A DNA stretch of 64,000 bases, from the NCBI RefSeq assembly GCF_006438825.1, contig NZ_RCZP01000021.1:28076-92075 (forward strand), read 5' to 3'. Made by a program: the position numbers and the translations under genes. This document shows positions 44,731 through 53,359 of the stretch, in pieces (positions within the stretch are counted from its first letter, which is position 1; the number at the start of each line of letters is the position of its first letter). The stretch is from Muricoccus nepalensis (GTDB lineage Bacteria > Pseudomonadota > Alphaproteobacteria > Acetobacterales > Acetobacteraceae). Under the pieces are notes generated by a model, which ran no database searches, had not been told where the DNA came from, and worked only from the letters and a program-made list of their open reading frames with translations.

Positions 44731-45717
44731 TCATCGCTCGAGCGAGATCCCGGCCCGCTGCGCCACGTCGATCCAGAAGGCGGCGTTCGCCCTCACCGCG
44801 CGGGCGAAGGCCGCCGGGTCCCGGCTGTCCGGTTCCACCGAGTTCAGGGCCAGGCGCTGCCGCACATCCGGCAGGGCCGCCGCGCGCCGGACCTCGTCGT
44901 GCAGCCGCCGCAGGATATCCTCTGGCAGGCCGGGCGGCGCGAAGAGGCCGATCCAGTAGTCCACGACGAAGTCGGGGAAGCCGGCCTCCACCATGGTCGG
45001 CACCTCCGGGTAGGCGTCCATGCGCCGCGCGGCGGTGACGGCGAGGGGCCGCGCGCGCCCGCCCTCGACCGGCGCCCGCGCCGGGCCGGGGTCGCTCAGC
45101 GCGAAGGCCACGTCGTCGGCGATGAGGGCCGTGATCCCCTCGGTGCTGCTGCGGTAGACGATGTTCTCCAGCGCCAGCCCCGCGCGCTGCCCGAAATAGG
45201 CGCCGAGGAGCTGGAAGCCGGTGCCGCCGGTGCCGTAGTTCGCCCGCGCCGGGTTCGCGCGCAGCCAGGCGACGAGATCCGCCACGCTCCGGTGAGGGCT
45301 GTCGCCGCGCACCAGCAGCATGCCCGGGAAGGCCCCGAGCACGGCGATGGGCACGAGGTCGGACTGCAGGTCGTAAGCGGGCTTGCCCGCGCCCTTCTCG
45401 GACAGCACGGGGCCGCTGGCGTGGACGAGGAGGGTGAGGCCGTCCGGCCGGGCGCGGATCACGGACTCGGTGCCGATCACCGCGCTCGCGCCCGGGCGAT
45501 TGTCGATCACGAAGGGCTGGCCCAGCGCCTCCGACAGCTTCTGGCCGTAGATCCGGGCCAGGATGTCGTTGCCGCCGCCCGCCGCGTAGGGGACGACGAC
45601 GCGGACGGGCCGGTCGGGGTAGGAGGGGGCGCCCGGGCGCGTCTGCGCGAGGGCCGGCCGGAGAGGGGGCAGGAGGCCCAACCCGGCGCCCGCCACCAGG
45701 GCGCGTCGGCTCGCCAT
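44731..45717 (-). CDS. Bug-family substrate-binding protein 5, beside IclR
   Basis: 328 residues from the ATG at 45717, which follows GGGGAGGAA at the right distance. A longer frame to 45948 has no such site and would cover the promoter. The signal is short with MASRRALVAGAGLGLLPP (twin-Arg-like) ending near ALAQ. The signature YPDRPVRVVVPYAAGGGNDILAR and NRPGASAVIGTESV are typical. It heads an operon with the M24-like, hydroxyacid dehydrogenase and lipocalin genes, and is divergent from an IclR-family regulator that probably controls it. Confidence 0.93.
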   Translation of the reverse strand: MASRRALVAGAGLGLLPPLRPALAQTRPGAPSYPDRPVRVVVPYAAGGGNDILARIYGQKLSEALGQPFVIDNRPGASAVIGTESVIRARPDGLTLLVHASGPVLSEKGAGKPAYDLQSDLVPIAVLGAFPGMLLVRGDSPHRSVADLVAWLRANPARANYGTGGTGFQLLGAYFGQRAGLALENIVYRSSTEGITALIADDVAFALSDPGPARAPVEGGRARPLAVTAARRMDAYPEVPTMVEAGFPDFVVDYWIGLFAPPGLPEDILRRLHDEVRRAAALPDVRQRLALNSVEPDSRDPAAFARAVRANAAFWIDVAQRAGISLER

Positions 45718-45804
45718 CGATGGTTCCTCCCCCACGCCCGCTTCGCGGCGCCCTTTTTCGTCCGCCCTGCCGTTCCCGCGCGCCGGCCTCTTGACGAGAG
45801 CGCG

Positions 45805-45863
45805 CTGAACCGCATTGCAGTACGTCGGGCCTACGATACGGTTCGGCCACCCTCTCCTGTCAA
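45805..45863 (-). promoter_or_regulatory. Bug gene 5 promoter with paired IclR-type half-sites
   Basis: On the minus strand a perfect -35 TTGACA (45863-45858) is followed after 19 bases by -10 TATCGT (45838-45833). The -10 overlaps one arm of an imperfect inverted repeat, left arm CTGAACCGCAT (45805-45815) and right arm ATACGGTTCGG (45836-45846), 20 bases apart. The core ACCGYAT recurs downstream of the IclR gene at 46750-46775, suggesting one regulator. Confidence 0.6.
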
Positions 45864-45968
45864 CAGGAACGGGCGGCCGCCGGCGGGCTGGGCCTCTTGC
45901 CGGCCCGGCCGCGAATGGCCTTCCCTGCCGGGGCGCCCCGGCGGGCAAAACGGCGCCAGGAGAACGGA

Positions 45969-46727
45969 TTGCCTCCCGAGAAGAACCAGATCCAGGTCAT
46001 CGGCCGCGCCGCCGCCGTCCTGCGCTCCCTGGAGAACCAGCCGCACGGGCTGAGCCTCGGGCAGATCGCGGCCAAGGTGGAGCTCGCGCGCTCCACCGTC
46101 CAGCGGATCGTCGCCGCGCTCGAGAGCGAGAAGCTCGTCGTGGCCGCGACCCCCGGCGGGCGCGTGCGGCTCGGCCCCGCGCTGCTGCGGCTCGCGGCCT
46201 CGGTCGAGACGAACGTCGCGGCCCTCGCCCATCCCTTCATCGCCGAGCTCTCGGCCTCCCTCGGCGAGACCGTCGACTTCGCGGCGGTGCGGCGCGACCA
46301 CCTCATCTTCGTGGACCAGGTCGTGGGGATGCAGCGGCTGCAGGCGGTCTCAGCGGTGGGGGAGACCTTCCCGCTCTACTGCACGGCCAACGGCAAGGCC
46401 TACCTCGCCACCCTGTCGGACGACGAGATCGTCGCGTTGATCGGCCGCAGCTACGCCCGCCGCACGCCCAACACCCTGACCACGGCCGAGCCCCTGCTGG
46501 AGGAGATCCGGGCCGCCCGCCAGGCCGGCTTCGCCGTCGACCGGGAGGAGCACGTGCTGGGCATCTCCGCCGTGGGCGTCGCGCTGCGGGACATGATGGG
46601 CAACCCGGTCGCCGTGTCCGTGCCCGTGCCGACCCAGCGCTTCCGAGGGCGGGAGGAGGACATCGCCGAGCGGCTGCTCGAGACGAAGCGGGCGCTGGGC
46701 GCGCGCTTCACGGCGGAGAGCGCCTGA
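45969..46727 (+). CDS. IclR-family transcriptional regulator
   Basis: 252 residues from TTG at 45969, chosen for the AGGAGA site five bases before it and because this gives the standard IclR length; the frame is open back to 45897. The winged helix-turn-helix with LSLGQIAAKVELARSTVQRIVAALE is near 27-51, and the effector domain (about 80-250) includes RLQAVSAVGETFPLYCTANGKAYLA and GISAVGVALRD. IclR proteins often control aromatic and organic acid operons. It is divergent from Bug gene 5 and directly upstream of the long cyclase operon, with similar half-sites on both sides, so it may control both. Confidence 0.93.
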   Translation: MPPEKNQIQVIGRAAAVLRSLENQPHGLSLGQIAAKVELARSTVQRIVAALESEKLVVAATPGGRVRLGPALLRLAASVETNVAALAHPFIAELSASLGETVDFAAVRRDHLIFVDQVVGMQRLQAVSAVGETFPLYCTANGKAYLATLSDDEIVALIGRSYARRTPNTLTTAEPLLEEIRAARQAGFAVDREEHVLGISAVGVALRDMMGNPVAVSVPVPTQRFRGREEDIAERLLETKRALGARFTAESA

Positions 46728-46749
46728 CGGCAAAAAACCCCTTGCGGAC

Positions 46750-46775
46750 GCTGACCGCATCCCGATACGGTCAGC
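46750..46775 (+). promoter_or_regulatory. Palindromic operator ahead of the cyclase-BKACE operon
   Basis: Arms GCTGACCGCAT (46750-46760) and ATACGGTCAGC (46765-46775) are complementary except for one base, with CCCG between them. A -35-like TTGCGG (46742-46747) lies just upstream and GATACG (46764-46769) could serve as -10, so the site would overlap the promoter. The core ACCGYAT matches the pair at 45805-45846. Confidence 0.6.
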
Positions 46776-46842
46776 CCACGAAGCAATACAAGCCGCCAGC
46801 AGGAGAGGCCCGCGAGGCCTGCCCGGCGGAGGGGGAACGCGC

Positions 46843-47685
46843 ATGACGGTGACCATCAAGGGCATCCAGTTCGAGTCGAATCTCGAGAACTCGATGGGGT
46901 TGAAGTTCCACAACCTCTCGCACCGCTTCGGCTTCCAGTCGCCCAACTGGCCCTACTTCCAGGACGTGCAGATCGAGCGCATCCACTACATGGCCAAGTC
47001 GGGCGTGCTGAGCCAGCGCATCACGACCACGATGCACAACGGCACCCACATCGACGCGCCCGCGCACGTGGTCTCCGGCACCCCCTTCATCGACGAGGTG
47101 CCGCTGCCGCACTTCTTCGGCACGGGCATCGTCGTCTCCATCCCGAAGAAGCGCTGGGAGATGATCACCTACGACGACCTGGAGAAGGCGGCGGGCAAGG
47201 TCGTGCGCCCCGGGGACGTGGTGATCGTCAACACCGGCTGGCACCACAAGTACGACGACAACGACGAGTACTTCGCCTACTGCCCCGGCTTCGTGCCCTC
47301 GGCCGGCGACTGGTTCGTCGAGAAGAAGGTGAAGGTGGTCGGCCACGACACCCAGGCCAACGACCACCCGCTGGCCACCGCCATCGGCCCGCACCGCAAC
47401 GGCCCGCTGCTGCCGCACCTGGCGAAGGAGTACCTCGAGTGGTCGGGCGGCCGCTCCTGGGACCAGGACCACCCGGAGTGGGAGCCGGTGCACCGCAAGC
47501 TCTTCACCAACGGCATCCTCGGCATCGAGAACGTGGGCGGCGACCTCGACGCCGTGACCGGCAAGCGCGTCACCTTCGCCTTCTTCCCCTGGAACTGGGA
47601 CCGCGGCGACGGCTGCATCATCCGCCTCGTCGCCATCACCGATCCCACGCAGGGCTACCGGATCGAGAAGGGCGACGGCTTCTGA
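46843..47685 (+). CDS. Cyclase-family hydrolase (kynurenine formamidase-like)
   Basis: 280 residues of the cyclase family (PF04199 type). The metal motif HxGTHxDxPxH is clear as H65, G67, T68, H69, D71 and H75 in MHNGTHIDAPAH. Relatives hydrolyse formylkynurenine, isatin or cyclic amides; the long form of about 280 residues is common in catabolic operons where the substrate is unknown. The ribosome site GGAGGGGGAA precedes the ATG. It is the first gene of an operon of about twelve genes and overlaps the cupin by one base. It may open a lactam, lactone or cyclic imide that the Bug or ABC receptor brings in. Confidence 0.9.
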   Translation: MTVTIKGIQFESNLENSMGLKFHNLSHRFGFQSPNWPYFQDVQIERIHYMAKSGVLSQRITTTMHNGTHIDAPAHVVSGTPFIDEVPLPHFFGTGIVVSIPKKRWEMITYDDLEKAAGKVVRPGDVVIVNTGWHHKYDDNDEYFAYCPGFVPSAGDWFVEKKVKVVGHDTQANDHPLATAIGPHRNGPLLPHLAKEYLEWSGGRSWDQDHPEWEPVHRKLFTNGILGIENVGGDLDAVTGKRVTFAFFPWNWDRGDGCIIRLVAITDPTQGYRIEKGDGF

Positions 47686-48032
47686 TGCGCGTCAAGCGCT
47701 TCCAGGACGCGAAGCCCTACGAGGCGCCGAACCACTTCGCCATGAAGGGGCTGCGCCTCCAGGGCTTCGAGGAGGGCGGGCCGGAGAAGTTCTGGACCGG
47801 CCTCTCGCACTTCCTGCCGGGCGGCGGCGCCGGCCCCGACAGCTCGCCGCTCGAGAAGGTCTACGTCGTCGTCGCCGGCGAGGTGACGGTGCGGGCCGAG
47901 GGCCAGGAGGTCGTGCTCGGGCCGCTCGACAGCGTCTGCATCGGCGGCAACGTGGTGCGGGAGGTGGTGAACGCCTCCAACGCCGTCGCCACCATGATCG
48001 TCATCATGCCCTACCCGGAGAAGGCTGCATGA
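47685..48032 (+). CDS. Small cupin protein, copy B
   Basis: 115 residues, paralogous to copy A at 36146. Both share YEAPxHFxMxxLRLQG near 12-27 and the strand EKxYVVVxGExT. In copy B the usual cupin His ligands are absent: the motif 1 region reads SSPLEKVYVVVAGEVTV with Glu but no His. It starts on the last base of the cyclase stop and overlaps the SDR by four bases. Its conserved place beside BKACE operons suggests a specific but non-metal role, such as binding an intermediate. The function is unknown. Confidence 0.8.
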   Translation: MRVKRFQDAKPYEAPNHFAMKGLRLQGFEEGGPEKFWTGLSHFLPGGGAGPDSSPLEKVYVVVAGEVTVRAEGQEVVLGPLDSVCIGGNVVREVVNASNAVATMIVIMPYPEKAA

Positions 48033-48829
48033 GCGACTTCCTCTCGGACCCCATGTCGCTCTTCGGCGTGAAGGGGAAGGTGGCGATCGTCACCGGCGCC
48101 TCCGGTGCCTTCGGGGCGCTTGCCGCGAAGGTCCTGGCGGGGGCGGGGGCGAAGGTCATCGCCGTCGCCGGCAGCAAGGACGCGCTGGACGAGGTCGTGG
48201 GCGAGTGCCGCGCGCTGGGCGCCGAGGCCGAGGGCGTGAACCGCCGCCCCTCCTCGGAGGCCGAGTGCGACGCGATCGTGGCCGAGGCCGTGCAGCACTA
48301 CGGGCGCGTGGACATCCTCGTCGTCGCCTCCGGCAAGAACGACGTGGCGAAGATCACCGAGATGGCGCCGGAGCGCTTCCTCGACGTGATGGACGCGAAC
48401 GTCACCCAGTCCTGGCTGATGGCGCGCGCGGCGGGCAAGCGGATGCTGGCGCAGGGGCAGGGCGGCAAGGTCGTGCTCATGTCCTCCGCCCGCGGCAAGC
48501 TCGGGCACCCCGCGGGCTACTCGGCCTATTGCGCCTCCAAGGCCGCGGTGGACGGGCTCACCCGCGCGCTCGGCTGCGAGTGGGGCGACACCGGGATCAC
48601 GGTCAACGCCATCGCGCCCACCGTCTTCCGCTCCCCGCTCACCGCCTGGATGTTCGAGGACACGGAGCGCGCCAAGACGGTCCGCGCCGGCTTCCTTGCG
48701 CGCGTGCCCAGGGGACGACTGGGCGAGCCTGCGGACCTCGCGGGGCCGCTGCTCTTCCTCGCCTCCCGCGCGTCGGACTTCTACACCGGCCACGTGCTCT
48801 ACGCGGACGGCGGGTACACCGCGGGATGA
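48029..48829 (+). CDS. SDR-family oxidoreductase, BKACE operon B
   Basis: 266 residues. The nucleotide loop reads GASGAFGALAA (TGASGAFG rather than TGxxxGIG), the catalytic Ser is in MSSARGKLGHPAGYSAY, and the YCASK Tyr/Lys pair is near 169-173. VNAIAPTVFRSPLTAW and a C-terminal LYADGGYTAG complete the family. It overlaps both neighbours by four bases. It is not a close twin of the SDR in operon A, although both sit next to a small cupin in a BKACE operon. It probably oxidises a hydroxyl on the pathway to the beta-keto acid. Confidence 0.92.
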   Translation: MSDFLSDPMSLFGVKGKVAIVTGASGAFGALAAKVLAGAGAKVIAVAGSKDALDEVVGECRALGAEAEGVNRRPSSEAECDAIVAEAVQHYGRVDILVVASGKNDVAKITEMAPERFLDVMDANVTQSWLMARAAGKRMLAQGQGGKVVLMSSARGKLGHPAGYSAYCASKAAVDGLTRALGCEWGDTGITVNAIAPTVFRSPLTAWMFEDTERAKTVRAGFLARVPRGRLGEPADLAGPLLFLASRASDFYTGHVLYADGGYTAG

Positions 48830-49797
48830 TCGAGGGGGTCTCCCGCGTCGCGGTGATCGGGGCCGGGCTGATGGGCCACGGCATCGCGCAGGTCTTCGCC
48901 GGGGGCGGGCTGGCCGTGTCGGTCTACGACCCGGCCCCCGCGGCGCTCGCGGCGTTGCGCGACCGCATCCGCGGCAACCTGCGCGACCTCGGCGAGGACG
49001 AGGCCGCCGCCGACCGCGTGACGCCCTGCGCCGAGCTGGCGGAGGCGGTGCGCGACGCCGACTTCGTCGTCGAGGCGGCGCTGGAGAGCCTGCCGGTCAA
49101 GAGGGAGCTCTTCGCGGCCATCGAGGCCGCCTGCCCGCCGGGCGCGATCCTGGCGAGCAACACCTCGGTCATCCCGATCACGCGGATCATGGAGGGGCTG
49201 GGGGACCGCGCGCGGGCGCTCGGCACCCACTGGTGGAACCCGCCCTTCCTCGTGCCGCTGGTCGAGGTGATCGGCACCGAGTGGACCTCGCCCGAGGCCG
49301 TGGCGCGCACGATGGCGCTGCACAGGGCGCTCGGCAAGGTGCCGGTGCACGTGAAGCGCGACGTGCCGGGCTTCGTCGGCAACCGCCTGCAGCACGCGCT
49401 GTGGCGCGAGGCCATCTCGCTGGTGGAGAACGACATCTGCGACGCCGAGACGGTGGACCTCGTCGTCAAGAACAGCTTCGGCCGGCGCCTCGGCGTGCTC
49501 GGCCCGATCGAGAACGCGGACCTCGTCGGCACGGACCTGACGCTGGCCATCCACCAGACGGTACTGGGCGCGATCGAGTCCCGCCCGGCGCCCTCCCCCT
49601 ACCTGGAGCGGCTCGTCGCCGAGGGGCGGCTGGGCATGAAGAGCGGCGAGGGCTTCCGCCGCTGGACTCCGGAGCAGCAGGCGGCGCTTCGCCGTGATAT
49701 CGTCATCGAGTTGAAGCGGGCGCGGAACAACGACGCCCGGCGTGCCAAGGGAACGGACGGGAATGACGACCATGGAGACGGACCAGCGGACGGCTGA
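48826..49797 (+). CDS. 3-Hydroxyacyl-CoA dehydrogenase/L-carnitine dehydrogenase-like protein
   Basis: 323 residues. The NAD loop GAGLMGHG is at 12-19, the catalytic pair is H135 in THWWNPPF and E147 in VPLVEVIG, and SLVENDICDAETVDLV marks the C-terminal helical domain. The size fits 3-hydroxybutyryl-CoA, L-gulonate or L-carnitine dehydrogenases. L-Carnitine dehydrogenases work with a BKACE-type dehydrocarnitine cleavage enzyme, and a BKACE lies in this operon at 55455, so oxidation of a free 3-hydroxy acid to a beta-keto acid is a fair guess. The substrate is not shown by the sequence. Confidence 0.88.
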   Translation: MIEGVSRVAVIGAGLMGHGIAQVFAGGGLAVSVYDPAPAALAALRDRIRGNLRDLGEDEAAADRVTPCAELAEAVRDADFVVEAALESLPVKRELFAAIEAACPPGAILASNTSVIPITRIMEGLGDRARALGTHWWNPPFLVPLVEVIGTEWTSPEAVARTMALHRALGKVPVHVKRDVPGFVGNRLQHALWREAISLVENDICDAETVDLVVKNSFGRRLGVLGPIENADLVGTDLTLAIHQTVLGAIESRPAPSPYLERLVAEGRLGMKSGEGFRRWTPEQQAALRRDIVIELKRARNNDARRAKGTDGNDDHGDGPADG

Positions 49798-51055
49798 CGC
49801 CGGACTGACCCGCCGCGCGGCCGCGGCGGCGGCCATCGGCGTGCTGGCGGCACCCTCGGTGCTGCGCGCGCAGGGCGCGGCGGGGCGGCCGATCAAGATC
49901 GGCTTCGTGAACCCGCGAACCGGGCCGCTCGCGGCCTTCGGAGAGGCGGACGCCTTCGTGCAGGAAGGCCTGGCGCGCGCCCTCTCGGGCGGGATCCGCG
50001 TCGCGGGCCGCACGCACCCCGTTCAGATCCTCGCGCGCGACAGCCAGTCGAGCCCGAGCCGCGCGGCCGAGGTCGCCTCCGAGCTCATCCTGCGCGACAA
50101 GGTGGACCTGATCACCGCCACCAGCGCGCCCGAGACGGTGAACCCCGTGGCCGACCAGGCCGAGGTGAACGAGGTTCCCTGCCTCACCACCAACTGCCCC
50201 TGGCAGCCCTATTTCTTCGGCCGGCGCGGCGATCCCGCCAAGGGCTTCGACTGGACCTACCACTTCTTCTGGGGCCTGGAGGACGTGATCGGCGCCTTCA
50301 CCGACCTCTGGTCCAAGACCGAGACGAACAAGGTCGTGGGCGCGCTGTTCCCGAACGACGCGGACGGCAACGCCTGGGGCGACGCGCGGCTGGGCATGCC
50401 GCCGGCGCTAGCGCAGAAGGGCTACCGGCTGATCGACACCGGGCGCTTCCAGCCCGGCGGCAACGACTTCTCCGCGCAGATCTCTGCCTTCAAGGCAGCG
50501 AACGTGCAGATCGTGACGGGCGTGATGACGCCCCCGGACTTCGCGACCTTCTGGACCCAAGCGGGCCAGCAGGGCTTCCGGCCGAGGATCGCGACGATCG
50601 GCAAGGCGCTGCTCTTTCCCTCGGCCGTCGCCTCGCTCGGCGAGCGCGGCCTCGGGCTGACGACGGAGATCTGGTGGTCGCCGCACCACCCCTTCCGCTC
50701 CTCGCTGACGAACCAGACGGCCGCGGAGGTCTGCGCGGCCTATACCCAGGCCACGGGCAAGCCCTGGACGCAGCCCATCGGCTACCAGCACGCGCTGTTC
50801 GAGGTGGCGGCGGACGTGCTGAAGCGCGCCACGGCGCTCGAGCCGGAGGCGATCGTCCGCGCGATCCGCGCGACCGACCTGCGCACCATCGCGGGGCCGG
50901 TGAAGTGGGGCTCCGGGCCGGTGAAGAACGTCGCCAAGACGCCGCTGGTCGCGGGGCAGTGGCGGCGGGTGGGCGGGTCGCTCGACCTCGTGGTGCTGGC
51001 GAATCCCGGGGCGGCCGAGGTCCCGGTCGGCGGCACGCTTGAACCCCTCGGCTGA
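49763..51055 (+). CDS. ABC transporter substrate-binding protein, branched-chain amino acid type
   Basis: 430 residues from ATG 49763, which overlaps the preceding gene by 35 bases; a GTG at 49742 is an alternative. The signal has TRRAAAAAAIGVLAAPSVLRAQ (twin-Arg-like). The mature start PIKIGFVNPRTGPLAAFGEAD is the LivK/HAAT receptor signature, here for periplasmic capture of amides, amino acids or aromatic acids. Later segments FGRRGDPAKGFDWTYHFFWG and PNDADGNAWGD form the ligand cleft. The four genes after it supply the importer. The receptor is encoded at its head, as is usual. Confidence 0.9.
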   Translation: MTTMETDQRTADAGLTRRAAAAAAIGVLAAPSVLRAQGAAGRPIKIGFVNPRTGPLAAFGEADAFVQEGLARALSGGIRVAGRTHPVQILARDSQSSPSRAAEVASELILRDKVDLITATSAPETVNPVADQAEVNEVPCLTTNCPWQPYFFGRRGDPAKGFDWTYHFFWGLEDVIGAFTDLWSKTETNKVVGALFPNDADGNAWGDARLGMPPALAQKGYRLIDTGRFQPGGNDFSAQISAFKAANVQIVTGVMTPPDFATFWTQAGQQGFRPRIATIGKALLFPSAVASLGERGLGLTTEIWWSPHHPFRSSLTNQTAAEVCAAYTQATGKPWTQPIGYQHALFEVAADVLKRATALEPEAIVRAIRATDLRTIAGPVKWGSGPVKNVAKTPLVAGQWRRVGGSLDLVVLANPGAAEVPVGGTLEPLG

Positions 51056-51785
51056 CGCCGCCCCGATCCTCGCGCTGCGCGGCCTCCGCAAGCGCTTCGG
51101 CGCGGTGGTGGTGGCGGACGGCATCGACCTCGCGGTGCGCGCGGGCGAGGCGCTCGGCGTGCTCGGGCCGAACGGGGCGGGCAAGACGACGCTCTTCGGG
51201 ATGGTGACGGGCACGGTGCGGCCGGACGCGGGGACGGTGATGTTCGAGGGGCGCGACGTGACCGCGCTCTCGCCCGCGCGCCGCTGCCGCCAGGGCATGG
51301 CGCGCTCCTTCCAGGTGCCGCAGCCCTTCGCGGGGCTGACGGTCTTCGAGAACCTCGTCGCCGCCGCCTCCTTCGGGGCGGGGGAGGGGGAGCGCGCCAC
51401 CTACGACCGCTGCGCCGCCATCCTCGAGCGCTGCGGGCTGATGGCGCGGGCGAACGAGCGCGCGGGCGGGCTGCGGCTGCTCGACCGCAAGCGGCTGGAG
51501 CTGGCCCGCGCCCTGGCCACCCGCCCGAAGCTGCTCCTGCTCGACGAGGTGGCGGGCGGGCTGACCGAGAGCGAGTGCGCCGTGCTGGTGGACCTCGTGC
51601 GGGAGGTGCGCGCGGGCGGCGTGACGGTCGTGTGGATCGAGCACGTCCTGCACGCCCTCGCGGCCGTGGCGGATCGCGTGGTGGTGCTGCACGGCGGCCG
51701 CCTGATCGCCGAGGGCCGCGCGGACGAGGTGGTGCGCGTCCCCGCCGTGGCCGAGGTCTACATGGGAATCCCCGTGGATGCCTGA
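51039..51785 (+). CDS. livG: ABC transporter ATPase, LivG-like
   Basis: 248 residues starting with TTG at 51039, 17 bases inside the binding-protein gene. Walker A GPNGAGKTT is at 43-51 and Walker B LLLLDEVAGGLTESE near 163. The signature reads GGLRLLDRKRLELARAL in place of LSGGQ, which is common in this subfamily. It pairs with LivF to power the LivHM channel. The C-terminal end, VAEVYMGIPVDA, is shorter than E. coli LivG. Confidence 0.92.
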   Translation: MNPSADAAPILALRGLRKRFGAVVVADGIDLAVRAGEALGVLGPNGAGKTTLFGMVTGTVRPDAGTVMFEGRDVTALSPARRCRQGMARSFQVPQPFAGLTVFENLVAAASFGAGEGERATYDRCAAILERCGLMARANERAGGLRLLDRKRLELARALATRPKLLLLDEVAGGLTESECAVLVDLVREVRAGGVTVVWIEHVLHALAAVADRVVVLHGGRLIAEGRADEVVRVPAVAEVYMGIPVDA

Positions 51786-52488
51786 CGCGCCCCTCCTCGC
51801 GCTGCGCGGCCTGGACGCCTTCTACGGCGACTTCCAGGCGCTCTTCGGCGTCTCCCTCGCCGTCGCGCCCGGCCAGGTCGTGGCCGTCATCGGCGCGAAC
51901 GGCGCGGGGAAGAGCACGCTGCTGAAGACGGTGGCGGGGCTGATCGCGGCGCCGCGGCGGGATGCCGTGGTCTTCGACGGGGAGCCGGTCGGCGGCCTGC
52001 CCGCGCACGCGATGGTGGGGCGGGGCATCGCCCTGGTGCCCGAGGGCCGCCGGCTGTTTCCCTCGCTGAGCGTGGAGGAGAACCTGCTGATCGGCGGGCG
52101 CACGCGCCGTGCGGGGCCCTGGTCGCTCGAGGCCGTCTACGCCTTCTTCCCGGTTCTTGCGGAGCGGCGCCACGCGCCCTCCACGGCGCTGTCGGGCGGG
52201 CAGCAGCAGATGGTGGCGATCGGGCGGGCGCTGATGTCGAACCCGCGGCTTCTCCTTTGCGACGAGATCAGCCTCGGCCTCGCGCCCGTCATCGTGCGCG
52301 ACATCTACGCGCGCCTGCCAGCGCTGGCGGCGCAGGGCACGGCCATGGTGATCGTGGAGCAGGACGTCTCCCAGGCGCTCGCCGCGGCGGACCGCGTCTT
52401 CTGCCTGCGCGAGGGCCGGGTGGTGCTGGAGGACGCGGCGCGCGCGCTGACGCGGGAGGCGGTCGCAGCCGCCTATTTCGGGGTCTGA
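51778..52488 (+). CDS. livF: ABC transporter ATPase, LivF-like
   Basis: 236 residues, the usual LivF length. Walker A GANGAGKS is at 39-46, the signature LSGGQQQMVAIGRALM near 138 and Walker B LLLCDEISLGLAPV follows. ATG 51778 overlaps the LivG stop by eight bases. It is the second ATPase of the importer. The ending AVAAAYFGV is typical. Confidence 0.93.
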   Translation: MPDAPLLALRGLDAFYGDFQALFGVSLAVAPGQVVAVIGANGAGKSTLLKTVAGLIAAPRRDAVVFDGEPVGGLPAHAMVGRGIALVPEGRRLFPSLSVEENLLIGGRTRRAGPWSLEAVYAFFPVLAERRHAPSTALSGGQQQMVAIGRALMSNPRLLLCDEISLGLAPVIVRDIYARLPALAAQGTAMVIVEQDVSQALAAADRVFCLREGRVVLEDAARALTREAVAAAYFGV

Positions 52489-52492
52489 CGGC

Positions 52493-53359
52493 ATGGAATG
52501 GGTCAACGCCGTCATCCAGGGCGTGCTGCTGGGGGGCCTCTACGGCCTCTTCGCGGCGGGGCTCTCGCTCATCTTCGGCGTGATGCGGCTGGTGAACATC
52601 GCGCATGGCGACCTGATCGTGCTCGCGGCCTATCTCGCGCTGGTGGTGACGGGGTCGCTCGGCATCGGGCCGCTGCCCTCCCTGCTGCTGGTCGTGCCGC
52701 TGATGGCCGCGATCGGCTACGGCCTCCAGCGCCTGCTGCTCAACCGGGCGCTGGGCGACGACCTGCTGCCGCCGCTGCTGGTGACCTTCGGGCTCTCCGT
52801 CATCATCCAGAACGGCCTGCTGGAGGCCTTCTCCGCCGACAGCCAGCGCCTGCAGGCCGGACCGATCGAGACGGCGGCGCTGCCGCTGGGCGGCGGGCTG
52901 GCGGTCGGCGTGCTGCCGCTGCTGCAATTCGTGGTCGCGGTCGCGGCCATCGCCGGGCTGCAGCTCCTCTCCTGGCGCACCCCGCTCGGCCGCGCCTTCC
53001 GCGCGACGGCGGACGACCCGGAGGTCGCGCGGCTGATGGGGCTCGACAACCGCCACGTCTTCGCGCTGGCCATGGCGCTCTCCCTCGCCGTGGTGGCGCT
53101 GGCGGGCGTGTTCCTGGCGGTGCGGACGAACTTCGATCCTGCCATCGGCCCGGCGCGCCTTCTCTTCGGCTTCGAGGCGGTGATCATCGGGGGCTTGGGC
53201 AGCCTCTGGGGCACGCTGGCGGGGGGCGTGCTGCTCGGCGTCGCCCAGTCCATCGGGGCGCAGATAGACCCGGGCTGGCAGATCCTCGCGGGGCACCTGC
53301 TCTTCCTCCTCGTCCTCGCCGTGCGGCCCGAGGGGCTCTTCCCGAGGCTGCGCGGATGA
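52493..53359 (+). CDS. livH: ABC transporter permease, LivH-like
   Basis: 288 residues with eight hydrophobic segments. The N-terminal GVLLGGLYGLFAAGLSLIFGVMRLVNIAHGD is the LivH hallmark, and residues near 160-180 carry the LivH loop TPLGRAFRATADDPEVARLMG that contacts the ATPases. It starts four bases after LivF stops and overlaps LivM by four. With LivM it makes the membrane channel for amino acid or amide-like solutes. Confidence 0.95.
   Translation: MEWVNAVIQGVLLGGLYGLFAAGLSLIFGVMRLVNIAHGDLIVLAAYLALVVTGSLGIGPLPSLLLVVPLMAAIGYGLQRLLLNRALGDDLLPPLLVTFGLSVIIQNGLLEAFSADSQRLQAGPIETAALPLGGGLAVGVLPLLQFVVAVAAIAGLQLLSWRTPLGRAFRATADDPEVARLMGLDNRHVFALAMALSLAVVALAGVFLAVRTNFDPAIGPARLLFGFEAVIIGGLGSLWGTLAGGVLLGVAQSIGAQIDPGWQILAGHLLFLLVLAVRPEGLFPRLRG

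Noticed and set aside
46738..46742. A-tract after the IclR gene as a terminator
   Set aside because: It is a plus-strand A-run, not a T-run, and has no stem before it; it is more likely part of the next promoter region.
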